From contig NC_080420.1 in assembly GCF_029873635.1 (NCBI RefSeq), forward strand, positions 52,343,457 through 52,407,456: DNA of 64,000 nucleotides, in the 5' to 3' direction. The position numbers and the translations under genes are program-made. Shown piece after piece: positions 1 to 11,139 of this stretch (positions are counted from its first letter, which is position 1; every line of letters begins with the position of its first letter). The notes below the pieces were generated by a model. It ran no database searches. It saw nothing but the letters and a program-made list of their open reading frames with translations, and was not told where the DNA came from. The DNA is from Malania oleifera. Taxonomy: Eukaryota; Streptophyta; Magnoliopsida; Santalales; Ximeniaceae.

Positions 1-425
1 CCTAATGAGCTTCAACAAATTTCATATTTGAGTATACTTGAAGTACTTACAAAATATGTCCTATAGACTCTTTCAACTCTTCATTTCTTGAACTCCTTGA
101 AGTCTTGAAGTTATTGCTTTGAGTTCTCTTAATATTGAGCTTCATTGTTCTTCGAGCTTTCATTCTTGATCACTTGTATTGATGTGAACTTTAAAAATGT
201 TCCGTGTGATCATTTTCTTCAAGCTTTATTAAATCATCCTTGAATCCATGTTTTAGGCTTCATATGATCATCCTCCTTTCAAAAATAAGTTTTCATGAAT
301 CCTTCTGAACACTTGACCTTACTTTCTCATAATTGTGTCCTGAAATGTCATCACTTAACCAAATATGTTAAGTTCCTGTTGTTTGTTAGCATCAAAACAG
401 GATGTTAAACTTTGTAAGGCCAACA
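1..425 (-). repeat. 3' LTR of element S1 (partial)
   Basis: Direct repeat of 6828-7248 with scattered substitutions. The plus-strand boundary is GGCCAACA at 418-425, so on the element's strand the LTR begins TGTTGGCC, directly after the polypurine tract. The rest of this LTR lies beyond position 1. Confidence 0.85.
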
Positions 426-427
426 AT

Positions 428-439
428 CTCCCCTTTTTT
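428..439 (-). other. polypurine tract of S1
   Basis: On the minus strand this reads AAAAAAGGGGAG, two bases before the LTR start TGTTGGCC, which is where plus-strand DNA synthesis is primed. Further GGGGGAG-type tracts lie near 485-495, 677-690 and 1113-1120. Multiple tracts upstream of the 3' LTR are a known trait of Sireviruses. Confidence 0.75.
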
Positions 440-1990
440 GATGATGACAAACAATGAGCAAAAATTTGAGTGAGCCTTAAAAAGACTCCCCCTTACAATA
501 AGCATCATCTCAACAAACTTAACAATACAAAGATCAATTTCAAAAACTCTTTCACTATCACGCTCATCACATTATTCAAGTTCAAGATCATCATTTAAGT
601 TCAAATACTTCTCGCCCTTTTGATACATATATCATGTTCAAATTTTTAATACCATGCTCAATTTTTGCTCAAAACTTCTCCCCCTTTTGACATCAATCAA
701 AAAGAGTAGGATATAAAAAATAATTAAGTTCAAATAAAATCATATTTTGAGCATATGAATATCAAACATGCATATCGAGCATATGTATACACTCAAGTCA
801 TTATTTTTCAATATGACATGTCTAGTGCGCTTCAATAGTCAAATGGTCATGTATATTTCATATTTGTAATTCATATATGTGTTATACCATCTTCACTAAC
901 AGCATTATCCATTGAAAATTTCATGATACCAATTGAAAATTTCATTAATTCATGATACCAATTGAACTTTTGAATTTGTGATACCAATTAAAACATTAAA
1001 GAATAATACTATTTGAACATTTCATTAATTCATGATATCAATTGAAAATTTTCATTAATGATATCAATTGAAAAATTAGGGAAATATCATAATACAAGCA
1101 ATGAGTCATAATACTCCCCCTGAATTTTATACATTCAATTTTGATATCAATTATACTTTCTAAATTTATCATCCATGTTTCAAACATTTGATTCATATCA
1201 TGTATATGCTCATGGATACTAATATCAAATACCAATATCCTGTCAATTTCATAACATGCTCATGAATATAATTATGCTTGTCATACTTAAATATTAATCG
1301 ATATATTCATGGATACCAATATACCTTATCGATGTCAATGTTAATGTCACATTATGCACTACTCATGGATACTAAATTAATTATATGCAAATTTTTCAAT
1401 TTATCCATGTGATCCATCATTAGCATGCATGATCAAGAATTAATCAAATCATATCAAAAATCATGTTTCTAAATCATGCTTCATGACTTTATGCTCATAT
1501 TTTCAAAATATAGTGAGCCACAAATCATCAATCATTTTCATGTCTTTGGAGATTTCAAGATATACACATGTGGCATATAGCATATCAGCATAACATTTAA
1601 GGATGGAGCATATCATTATCATGTGCATAGTACTACAATATTGCTCAATTTGTTCTCATTCTCAAATATCTTTTCTTAATTAAAAAAAAATCAAGCAATA
1701 AGCTCATATTTTCTTTGATTTCATATAAACATTCAAACTTCATATATCTTAATGCTTTCTAATTTAAGCCTTGTGTGATTTATTCATTGATTGAGGCTAA
1801 CAATTTTCATTAGTTTCAATAAGATAAGCATTAATAGGTTTGAATAATTTTTATCCTTATTCTCTATTTCAATTTTGTTCAATATCCTTGTATGATTTTC
1901 CATAGATTTGATATCAATTGAAGGATTTAGTCATAGTATTTCATCTTGGTACCCATACTTTCTTGGGTCCGGATAGTTTAGACAGTGATA
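440..1990 (-). other. S1 internal region without coding signal
   Basis: AT-rich stretch between the start of pol and the 3' LTR. I see no protease, integrase, RT, RNase H or envelope-like sequence. It has several imperfect copies of a short motif around GATACCAATTGAAAATTTCAT at 925-1080, the same wording as the region next to the primer-binding site at 3893-3910. It is probably the 3' untranslated part of the element plus deletion scars. Confidence 0.5.
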
Positions 1991-3845
1991 TTTCTTTAAT
2001 TCTCCAAACTTGTTTTGTTTTCACACCTTTCCTCTTTAATGGATATTCAAACTTAATATGTCCCTTCTTTTTACATAGGTAGCATGTGGTGTGAGTGTAA
2101 GCATTTGAAGAAGTGCTAGTGTAATTTTTGGATGCTTTTGTAAAATATCACATGTAGAGATTCTTTTTCTTTTTATTTTCAACCCCACTGAATCCTATTC
2201 CTTCTTTATTTAAGGACATTCTTTGTGAGCCAATCATTTTGTCAAAATTTTCTTTTCCTTTTGTGAAGTTGTAAATAATTTTGGCTTGATCCTCAATTTC
2301 TTTCTTAAGATCACAAGTTTCTGAATTTTGTATATTTTTGTACTTTTCTTGAGTTTGAGATATTTTTTTGATTTTATTCTCTAATTCATAGATATATGAT
2401 CTTTCTCATTTTCCATAGAGGATTGGGATATCAAGTCTTCTACTTCCTTCATCAATTTTTCATTCTTGCTCTCTAATTTCTTGATTTTCAAGTCTTTTTC
2501 TTTTTCAGCAAGATTTTTATATTCTAACTCTTTTATCAAAGCTTCATTCTTATTTTCTATTTTCTTGATTTTTGAATCTTTTTCACTTGCAACAAGTTTA
2601 AAGGATTCTAACTCTTTCATAATTCCTTTATTCTTGTCTTTCAATGATGTGTATCGTTTAGTCACATTAATTAACATCTTATGCACCTTGAATAAATCAT
2701 TTTAATTTCTTCATAAGATGGCATGCTTTCATCATTGGATTCATTAATTGAATCACTACTACAATCATTAACCGATTTGGATGAAGAGCTTTCCTCATCG
2801 TCCCAAGCCATATAGCAAGCAACCTCTTGGTCACTTGATTCATTATCGCAACTACTTGTACTCATAGTGTCCTAAGTAGTGGCTTTCATGGCCTTTTTCT
2901 TTTTCTTTTTAGAATCCTTCTTAAGTAGTGGACATTCCGGTTTTATGTGTCCATCTTTCTTGCAATTATAACATGTAGGGATTTTATTTCTTGATTTATT
3001 TGCATTAGATTCTTCTTCATCTGATTCCGAGTTTTGGATTCTTCTTTTGAATTTATTTTTCCTTCTTAGTATTCTTGCAAGTTTCTTAGATATGAAGGCT
3101 AGTTCATCTTCTTCATCTTCACTACTAGAGTTTTCCTTTGAAGCTTTGAAGGCTATAGATTCTTGGGCTTTAGTTTTTCTACTTCTTTTATTCATTGCCA
3201 TTTCTTATGTGAAGAGAAAACCTATGAGTTCATCTAAGGAGGTGTTTTTCAAATTTCTTCCTTCGGTTATTGCAGTGGTTTTTGGTTCCCATATAGGTGG
3301 CAGCCCTCTAAGAATTTTTCGGATCATTTCATAGGTGTTGTAAGTTTTTCCTAGTGCATTCAGGAAGTTTATTATGTGTGTGAACCTTGTATACATGTTT
3401 GTAATTAATTCATCTGGGTTCATCTTGAATGCTTCATACTCACTTGTGAGCATGTCTATTCTACTATCTCTAATGTCAATGGTTCCTTCATTAGTAACTT
3501 CTAATTTATCCTAAATCTCTTTGGCTGATTTGCAAGCCATGAACCTATTGAATTCATTTATATCTAGGGCACAATATAATGCATTCATAGCACTTGAATT
3601 TACTTGTAATATCCTATGGTCATTGTCAGTCCTTTTTTTTTTTCTTCTTTGGGTATTTCCTTGCCATCTACAAGTTTAGTGGGAATAAGGTCACCATGTG
3701 TGACAACCTTCCAAGCTTTCCAATCCATAGTTTGAAAGTAAATTCTCATCCTTTGTTTCCAAAATGTATAGTTTAAACCACAAAAGACGGGAGGCCTAAT
3801 TGAGGATTGTCCCTCTCCAAAGGGAGCTACACCTAAGTGCGCCAT
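1940..3845 (-). pseudogene. gag: Sirevirus gag (decayed) with start of pol
   Basis: Reads from ATG at 3845 downwards. Open pieces are 3845-3600, 3453-3205, 3201-2872, 2865-2671 and 2686-2381, separated by stops and frame changes. In order: an N-terminal DUF4219-like part (RPPVFCGLNYTFWKQRM), a UBN2/gag core (MNPDELITNMYTRF), a CCHC zinc knuckle CYNCKKDGHIKPECP near 2970-2930, an acidic serine-rich stretch, and a heptad-rich coiled coil (KLESKNEKLMKEVEDL) at 2600-2400. A second knuckle-like motif (CYLCKKKGHIKFEYP) lies near 2090-2045, and the motif GPKKVWVPR near 1970-1945 marks the usual start of pol. A gag extended by a coiled coil is typical of Sireviruses. It cannot make a full Gag because of the internal stops. 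Confidence 0.8.
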
Positions 3846-3888
3846 CTAGATCTTTGTGTAGCTACTCGTTAGAATTTGCTACAACCCC

Positions 3889-3900
3889 ACTTTGATACCA
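3889..3900 (-). other. primer-binding site (initiator tRNA-Met) of S1
   Basis: Minus-strand TGGTATCAAAGT, close to the tRNA-iMet complement TGGTATCAGAGC, two bases from the 5' LTR end at 3903. It fixes the orientation of the element and the LTR boundary. Confidence 0.75.
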
Positions 3901-3902
3901 AT

Positions 3903-6900
3903 TGAAAACTAAGGTGTAGTCCCAAGGGGAGAGGTGAATTGGGTTTTAAAAAATTTCTTTAATTCTTTTCAAGAATCCTTAACCTCGTTTAATTCTTTTA
4001 ATAAATTATTGACTTCTTGTTGATTTATCCAATACACAACCAATACTTAAAAAAATATTCAATCCACAACCATATACCTACAAAGTAACCAATACAACAC
4101 AAGTAAATAAAACTTAAACAATCAACCAACCATTCAACAATCAAAGTGTTCAATCCAAAAACTTAATATTCAGCTTTCAACTTTTGTTAACAGCCCTATG
4201 TATATGAAAGCTTATGCAAGCCCTGTAGAGAATGAAATTGATTCTTCAATGCAAACCACAACTCAAATTCCCAATAACTCGGAATTTAAATAAACTCTTA
4301 ATTAATTTGTCTTTTGGTGTTAACCAATCAACGTACTCCCTTTGAGGTTTTCACAAAGTATTGATCAACCAACGTACTCCCTTTTGGTTTCCGCAATCCC
4401 AAATCAAAATTAAACTTTGGTTTATTTAATTTCCAATCCACTTAGTTTTTATGATTAAGGAATTAAAAACATCCACGCAGTTTATATGCTTGCTGAAAAT
4501 AAAGAAAGTAAGGGAAAGAGAGTGACACAGGTTTTTTTACGAGGTTCGGCTTATCCCCAGCTTACGTCCTCACCTTAGGAAAACCACCTAAGGATTCACT
4601 AAACCAATTCCTTTCTGGGTGGAACAACACCATTACACTCTCCTTTAGTAGGCTAGAACCCACCTTTCTAAGTGATACCCCACACTCAATCAGTCCTTCA
4701 ATAGGATAGAGCTCCACCACTCTAAGTGATACCCCACACTTGGCCAATGATCCAACAACCTAGAATCATCAAAGAATCGAGAAACAAGAGTTGCGTACAA
4801 TAATGCTTTCACACAAAGCATATTAGTACAATTTCAAAACTATATACTTCAAAGTAAATCAATATGAAATTGAAATTGAAGCTGAAGGAAGTTTATCACT
4901 GATTAATTCTTTCAATGATTGAAAGATTCAGATTTGAAGCACAAGATCAGCGATTGAAAGTCTGCGACACTCAGTAGAATTCGTGCACAATATGGTAGCA
5001 AGAGAGCCTTTAAATGATGAGATCAATTAAGAGAGATTGAGAGTAGAATTGAATGCTTGGTGTTTAAAATCAAGGGCCTTGGGGGCTATTTATAGATTTA
5101 AAAAAGTATTTAACTTGATCCCCAAGTTTACTTGGAGTAGTGCCCAAGTTTTAATTAAGTTTGTGCCTCAAGCAATTTGATTTAAAAAATCTTTCCATTA
5201 TAAAAATTTAAAATTTCCCGCGTGGCAGTAGCTAGGGGTGAGCATAATTCGGTGAAAACCGAATTAACCGAATTAACCGGCCGAAATTAACCGGTTTGGT
5301 TCGGGTCAAAAAGTCAGTTCGGTCGGTTCGGTTAAAATTTTATGAAATCTCGGTTAATCAGGTTCGGTTCGGTTAACGGTTAAAAAAACATCGGTTAACC
5401 GATTAATCGAAATTTTAATATACTTTATTATATATTAATAATAAGGTGGGGCGGGCCGGCGGGGTGGGCAGGCGACTCGGGCTTGGCCCGCTTGGGGTTT
5501 GGGGCCTGGGCCTGGTGGGAAAAAAAGGCTCCGTGCGGGCCGTGCAGCGCCTTCCAGGCCTCCGGCCTTCGCTCATTTCACTCCGTGATCCGTCCACACT
5601 CCACAGTCCACCACACTCACAGAATCTCAATCACTTTCCACACTCCATAGATACACACACAGACTCACGTCACTCACACTCTCATAGACTCACACTCACA
5701 GCGGGGAATCGGGGATTTGGGGATTAGAGTTAGGGTTTATCATCGCGAAGCTCTGTTCCTCAGTTTCTCTGTGGTCTGCCCGACTCTGCCGAGTGCCGAT
5801 TGCCGAGTGCTGATCTGCCCCGCAGGCCGCAGCTCTCCTCTCCTGCCTAGCTGCCTCTCCATCGGAGTCATCGAACCACGTTTGAAGCCTCCCGTCTCGG
5901 TCCTCAAAGTCACTCCTCAGCACGACAGCGTCTCGGACTCTTAGTCTCAGCCACCGCCCACCAGCCCACCACCTCGCCGTGCAAAGCCGGACCCCAGTGG
6001 CAGTAAGTCAGTAACTCTTCCTCTCCTCCTCCTCCTCTTCTTCTTCTTCTTCCACTTTTATTATTATATTTATGTGCATTTTTTGGGTTTGCATTTATCA
6101 ACATATTTGCTGCTTCATTTTTAATTTCCAGTAGAAATTATTATTATTATTATTATTATTATTTTATTGTTGTTTTTCTTATTTTGGGTTCTTTGTTCTA
6201 TGGTAAAATATTATTTTTATTAATAAAATTAATAAATAAGGTATTTAATTAAGCTGGATTTGGTTTTTTTATTTTTTTGTATAATTATCAATTTTAAATA
6301 AAATCGGTTAAAATCAGTTAACCGAATTACCCGTTCGGGTAATTTGGTCGGTTAAGGTTCGGTTTGCACGACCAATTCGGTCGGTTCGGTTAACACTTTT
6401 GTTTAACTGAATTTTTCGGTTAATTCGGTTAATTACCCGAATTTGGTCGAACCAACCGTTTGCTCACCCCTAGCAGTAGCCTATCACCTTTTAGTCAAGC
6501 GCTTGTCACTAAATATACAGTTTAATTTCAAAGTCAGTAGGGTGTCAGTCGCCTGACAGAATCCAGTCAGGCTTCTCAGTTTGCCTCATCAGGCGCCTAT
6601 CAATGTCTAGGCAGTAGCCTAATGACCTTCCGTCTGTGCATTTTAAAACATTTAAATTGTCAACCTAATAAGGATTTCAATCAGGCAACTGTCAAGTACA
6701 AAAATGTTGATTTTAAGATATTTTTGTAAGAACTCTCTTTGCTTCTCAATTCTTGGACTTTTAATTTGTTTACTTAAAAATTATGTTCCAAGATTAAGTT
6801 TTAGGTCTTTAGGTCTCTTACACCTCATGAGCTTTAACGAATTTCATATTTAAGTATACTTGAAGTACTTACAAAAATATGTCCTATAGACTCATTCAAC

Positions 6901-7248
6901 TCTTCATTTCTTGAACTCCTTGAAGTCTTGAAGTTATTGCTTTGAGTTCTCTTGGTCCTGAGCTTCATTGTACTTTTAGCTTTCATTCTTGATCACTTGT
7001 ATTAATGTGAAATTTAAAAATGTTCTGTGTGATCATTTTCTTCAAGCTTTATTAAATCATCCTTGAATCCATGTTTTAGGCTTCATATTATCATCCTCCT
7101 TTGAAACATAAGCTTTCATGAATCCTTCGAAACACTGGACCTTGCTTTATCATAGTTAAGTCCTGAAATGTCATCACTTAACCAAATATATTAAGTTCCT
7201 CTTATTTGTTAGCATCAAAACAGGATGTTAAGCCTTGTAAGGCCAATA
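3903..7248 (-). repeat. 5' LTR of S1, interrupted by a hAT element
   Basis: Spans 3,346 bp, or about 2,098 bp without the hAT insertion and its duplicated target. Plus-strand limits are TGAAAACT at 3903 and GGCCAATA at 7248 (one change from GGCCAACA of the other LTR). It shares blocks with the plus-strand LTR at 18947-22697, for example the paired 'AAAGGGAGTACGTTGATT' segments (here at 4320-4400, reverse strand). Its U3 part (6530-6620) has short GGCGACTGAC / GTCAGGCGCC type motifs. Confidence 0.8.
5233..6472. mobile_element. non-autonomous hAT element
   Basis: A 1,240-bp element with 12-bp perfect terminal inverted repeats TAGGGGTGAGCA / TGCTCACCCCTA and a perfect 8-bp target duplication GCAGTAGC at 5225-5232 and 6473-6480. 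An 8-bp TSD with TAGGG-type ends is diagnostic of the hAT superfamily. Both subterminal regions (5245-5410 and 6300-6455) are crowded with CGGTTAA / GGTTCGGTT repeats in both orientations, the likely transposase-binding arrays. The core at 5440-6060 is unusually GC-rich, ends in an AT-rich part (6060-6290), and encodes no recognisable transposase; the ORFs there are low-complexity. It may be an old hAT 5' leader or a captured host promoter/leader. Confidence 0.93.
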
Positions 7249-8440
7249 GTCCTCCCACAAGGGTGAATACATTCCCTATGGAAAACTTCCTGTCATCCAA
7301 GTCTTCTGCATAGTCTACGTCCATATATCCCACAATTGAAGGATCACCCTGTTGTCTTCCAAACATTATGCCATAGTCTGTAGTACCCTCAATTATCCGA
7401 AAATCCACTTAACTGCATCCCAATGAGGTCGATTGGATTTGAAAGAAACTTGCTCACCACACTTACATCTTGTGCCAAGTCTGGTTTATACAAACTGTAG
7501 CATACATCAAGCACCTCATTGCACTGGCATATGGGACCTTTGACATGTCATGAACATTATAATTTGTCTTCGGGTACTAGGTGGTAAATAATCTAAAATG
7601 ATTCACCAGCAGTGTACTTACTGGTTATGCATTATCCATGTTTCTCTCTCCAACACCCTCTCAACATAGCTACGCTAAAATAACCACAATCTCTTGGAAG
7701 CCCTGTCCCTGCAAATTTCCATCCCAAGAATCTTCTTGGCCCTACCCAAATCCTTCACTTCAAACTCTTTACTCCACAGGGTTTTTAAATTATTGACCTC
7801 TGACATACTTTTTGCCGCAATCAACATATCATCCACATAAAGCAACAGAAAAATAAGTGAACCATCATTAATGATCTTCACATAAACACAGAAATCATAA
7901 TCTCATCTCTTGTAGTCAATTCGTATCACATAGAAGTCAAACCACATGTACCATTTCCTCGGAGACTACTTCAGCCTATAAAGGTGATTTCCTCAATTTA
8001 CATACTAAGTGTTCCTATCCAGGCTGACAAAACCCTTCTAGCAGTAGCATGTAAATCAGCTCCTCCAAATCACCATGAAGAAACACTGTCTTTACATCCA
8101 TCTTCTTCAAATCCATATCGAAATGTGCCAGCAATCATAAGACTGCCCTGATGGAAGTGTCTCTAACCATAGGGGAGAAGATCTCATCATAATCAACCCC
8201 TTTCCTCTATGAGTAACCCTTTTCTTCTAGACGAGCCTTAAATTGTTCTTTTTCTTTTGCTAATACTGCTTCTTTCTTCCAATACACCCATTTGCATCTT
8301 ATCGTTCTCCTCTCCTCTGGAAGCTCCACCAACTCCCACATCAGGTTTTTATGTAGAAACTCCATATCTTCCACCATAGCACCCATCTATTTACTTTTCT
8401 TTTGGCTGCGCACTGCCTCTTAAAAAGTAATAAGATCCTC
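7249..8440 (-). pseudogene. pol: copia RT/RNase H fragment (Tnt1-like)
   Basis: Minus-strand remnant of Ty1/copia pol. From high to low coordinate: the segment before the RT (MVEDMEFLHKN, WELVELPEERR), the RT body, the RT catalytic motif YVDDM near 7825 followed by KDLGRAKKILGMEICRDR, and the start of RNase H (GDPSIVGYMDVDYAEDLDD, VFTLVGG) up to 7250. Stops and frame changes throughout. It is cut at 8440 by a CACTA end and at 7249 by the S1 LTR, so it is older than both. Confidence 0.85.
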
Positions 8441-9952
8441 CACTACAAAAAACTGGTTTTTAGTGACGTAAGTATTAGTGATGGTTCTAAAACCATCACT
8501 AATAGTGTTGTATTAGTGACAATTTTAAAAACCATCACTACTAGTGTAAGTATTAGTGACAATTTTGACAATCGTCACTAATACAACACTATTAGTGACG
8601 GTTCTAAAACCGTCATTAATACATTCGTCACTAAAAACTAGTTTTCTCGCTCAAACTATCGTGGGAAAACACTTTTCTGCAGAAACTATCCCGAGAAAAT
8701 ATTAGCGACATTTCTTGAGGTATTAGTGACGATTTCAAGTCGTCAGTAAAAGACACTTATTAGTAATGGTTAGTTAACCGTCACTAATAGTATTGTATTA
8801 ATAGACAAAGTCAACAATAATAGCGACAGTTTATAGATATCGTCACTAATAATATATTATTAGTAATGTTTCTTTTAAACCGTCACTGATAGTCTATTCT
8901 TAATGACGAATTTTCTAAGCTGTCACTAATAGTGTTTTTTATTTAAAAAATATAAAAATGGTTCATTTAACTATATTATTGGCTTCACTAATAGTGTTTT
9001 TTAATAATTTTTTTAAAGATCCTTATTAAAAATATAGAAAATCAATAGTTTGGTTAAATGTGTAGAATATTTTTAAAAAATTTTTTATTTATAGATTTCA
9101 ATATAATTACAAAAAAGATAACTTGTTTTCAATTTTTTTAAAATTATATAAAATAAATTTTGAAATCATTTATTTTGGAACTTGGATTTGAATTTATGTA
9201 TTAGAAAAAACTTTACATATGGTCAATATAACTAAAATCCAAAATCTAAATTTCATCATCTCATTCACAATGTAAGAGTTAGAAATCTATAAAATAATTA
9301 AAAAAATATTTTCTAAATTTTATATATAAATTTGAAAATTTTGAAATAAAAACTATTTTCCGCAACTAAAAAATGAAAAAATAATATAAAAGTGCAAAAT
9401 TAGCCAGTTTAATTATGTTTTTATATGTTCTTGAAAAACTAAAATGAAAAACAATTTAGAATGGATCAAAAACTTTTGGCCAATTTTTCTAGCTTGAATT
9501 TAACTGGGAGAAGGTTGAATTCTTGTTTGTCCCGCTAATATCATTCCAAGCTAGAGTTTCCATTAAGTACTACAACTAGTGGAAGAGTCATATGTTGACT
9601 CGAGCAAATGTAATGAAGTATATGTTTATAAAGATGAGTAATCCTAAGACTTCACCATCTAATCAAATAAGAATGCATAGTAAAGGTATCAATACCTCTA
9701 TATCAAGGAATCTTAGAAATCCTAGTGAAGAACATTCCAAAATCAAGGTAGAGTCGATAAGTGAATGGAGCAATGAGGAGGAAGATTTCCCTCTGGATAT
9801 GGGGGTTCAACCTAATGCTAGGGTGACTCTAATGTGAAATCAAAAGTGGCACCAATGGTTCCACCAGAAAAGTGTGAAAGCAGTTGTCATGACCCATTCA
9901 CATAAGGAGTGCTCTAAAACTGTCACTAATATAAGATTACTAGTGACGGTCT
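8441..9952. mobile_element. CACTA (En/Spm) element, left end
   Basis: Begins with the CACTA-type terminus CACTACAAAAAACTGG inside copia RT sequence. From 8461 to about 8935 it is packed with inverted and direct copies of a subterminal motif, (A)TTAGTGACGGTT and its complement AACCGTCACTAAT, the usual transposase-binding array. The rest is AT-rich (8940-9500) and then has an unidentified ORF remnant at 9592-9837. More subterminal motifs appear at 9917-9950. No transposase was recognised. The partner terminus is missing; the element continues after the solo LTR to about 11139. Confidence 0.8.
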
Positions 9953-11033
9953 TGTTGGGAGAAACGACAATACTCAAACTCCCTCTTTTTGTGAATCTTC
10001 TATGACTATAAAATAGAACAATATATATGTATAAAATATATAGCCAAACACCACAAGCACAAGACACACGATTTTTACGAGGAAAACCTTCTCGATGTGA
10101 GAAGGAAAAGTCACGGGACCGTAGTCCACTCAAATAATTCCACTATCAGTAATTAATGGAATACATGAGTATTCTCTAGTCTCAACTAGACACATAAAAT
10201 CAGCAACTATCTTCAAGAAATAAAATTCATTGGCATAAATCAACTTCTACAAGAATTAAATAAATATCTCACAAAAATAGAGGCTACTGTTCATGGGCTG
10301 AGAAAAAAGAATAATGAATGCTCAGAATCCAATCTCCACCATTCAGAATGAAGATTCACGTGTCATGAACATTCCTAGAAATGTTTAGCTCAATCAGACC
10401 ACGAATGCTTGTTGATCGAAGTAGCTGATCGAGACTAAATAGCTTTCTCTCTCTGTGGTGGCAGAAAAAATTAAGGCTACTATTCATGGGCTGAAAACCA
10501 ACATCGAATGCTTATAATCCAATCTCCACTGTTCATAATGAAGTTTCACGTGTCTTGAACATCCCTGCAAATTTTCAGCTCCATTAGACTACGAATGCTC
10601 ATTGATCTGAGCAGTTGATCAAGATTGGACAACTTTCTTTCTTGCGGCGGCGGAAAAAACCGAGGCTACTGTTCATGGGCTGAAAACAAACACCGAATGC
10701 TTAGAATCCAATCTCCACTATTCACAATGAAATTTCACATGTCATGAACATCCTTGTAAATTTTAAGCTCAATTCGGACCATCTTATTGATCGAAGCACT
10801 TGATCAAGATTGGACAACTCTGTGTGTGTGTGTGTGTGCGTGTGTGTGTGTGCGTGTGTGCGGTGGCCATAGCTCTCTATCCTTTTCCTTTCTTATTTTT
10901 TGATTGTGCACTATTCTTTATTGCAGCAAATGATAGGGTTTGACCCTATTCTCCCAAATGGGCCTTTCCACACATGGGCATGTATTGGGTAAGTTTGGGT
11001 CATCCTCGCTTATGAGGGAAACCCAACCCAACA
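9953..11033. mobile_element. solo LTR (M), TSD GGTCT
   Basis: A 1,081-bp LTR with ends TGTTGGGA...CCCAACA and a perfect 5-bp target duplication GGTCT at 9948-9952 and 11034-11038, inserted in the CACTA element. No internal domain is present, so the element has been lost by LTR-LTR recombination. It contains a three-copy ~190-bp tandem repeat and a TG microsatellite. Orientation was not established. Confidence 0.92.
10281..10866. repeat. ~190-bp tandem repeat (about 2.9 copies) plus TG microsatellite
   Basis: Copies start with AGGCTACTGTTCATGGGCTG at about 10281, 10474 and 10663 (spacings 193 and 189 bp). Each runs through 'AATCCAATCTCCAC', 'CATGAACAT' and 'TTGATCAAGATTGGACAAC'. The third copy runs into TGTGTG/TGCGTG repeats at 10821-10862. 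The array lies inside solo LTR M. Confidence 0.88.
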
Positions 11034-11038
11034 GGTCT

Positions 11039-11139
11039 TTCTCTTTAAGCATTCTATTTAAGGAAGTCTTATATTTATCATCGGCAGAAGATTTTTCCAG
11101 TTTCTTTGAGGCAAACTTTGTAGTATATATTGTGCAAAG
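11039..11139. mobile_element. CACTA remnant between two LTR insertions
   Basis: This 101-bp stretch follows the right-hand GGTCT duplication of solo LTR M, so it must be the continuation of the CACTA sequence left of 9953. It ends where a Sirevirus-like LTR starts. No coding signal. Confidence 0.55.

Larger units (their letters stand above)
1..7248 (-). mobile_element. Sirevirus-type copia derivative (S1), gag only
   Basis: LTR retrotransposon read on the minus strand. The sequence at 1-425 is repeated at about 6828-7248, giving a 3' LTR (cut by the window edge) and a 5' LTR. Between them lie an initiator-Met primer-binding site, a decayed gag, the first residues of pol, about 1.5 kb without coding signal, and a polypurine tract abutting the 3' LTR. 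Protease, integrase, RT and RNase H are not recognisable, so it is either an internally deleted Sirevirus or a gag-only terminal-repeat element. It sits in a copia RNase H sequence at 7248/7249; the other flank is outside the window, so its TSD cannot be checked. Clade assignment rests on the long gag with a C-terminal coiled coil, the long LTR and several GGGGGAG tracts. Confidence 0.8.

Noticed and set aside
5446-5944. ORFs in the hAT core as transposase
   Set aside because: Low-complexity GC-rich sequence with no hAT dimerisation or catalytic motif.
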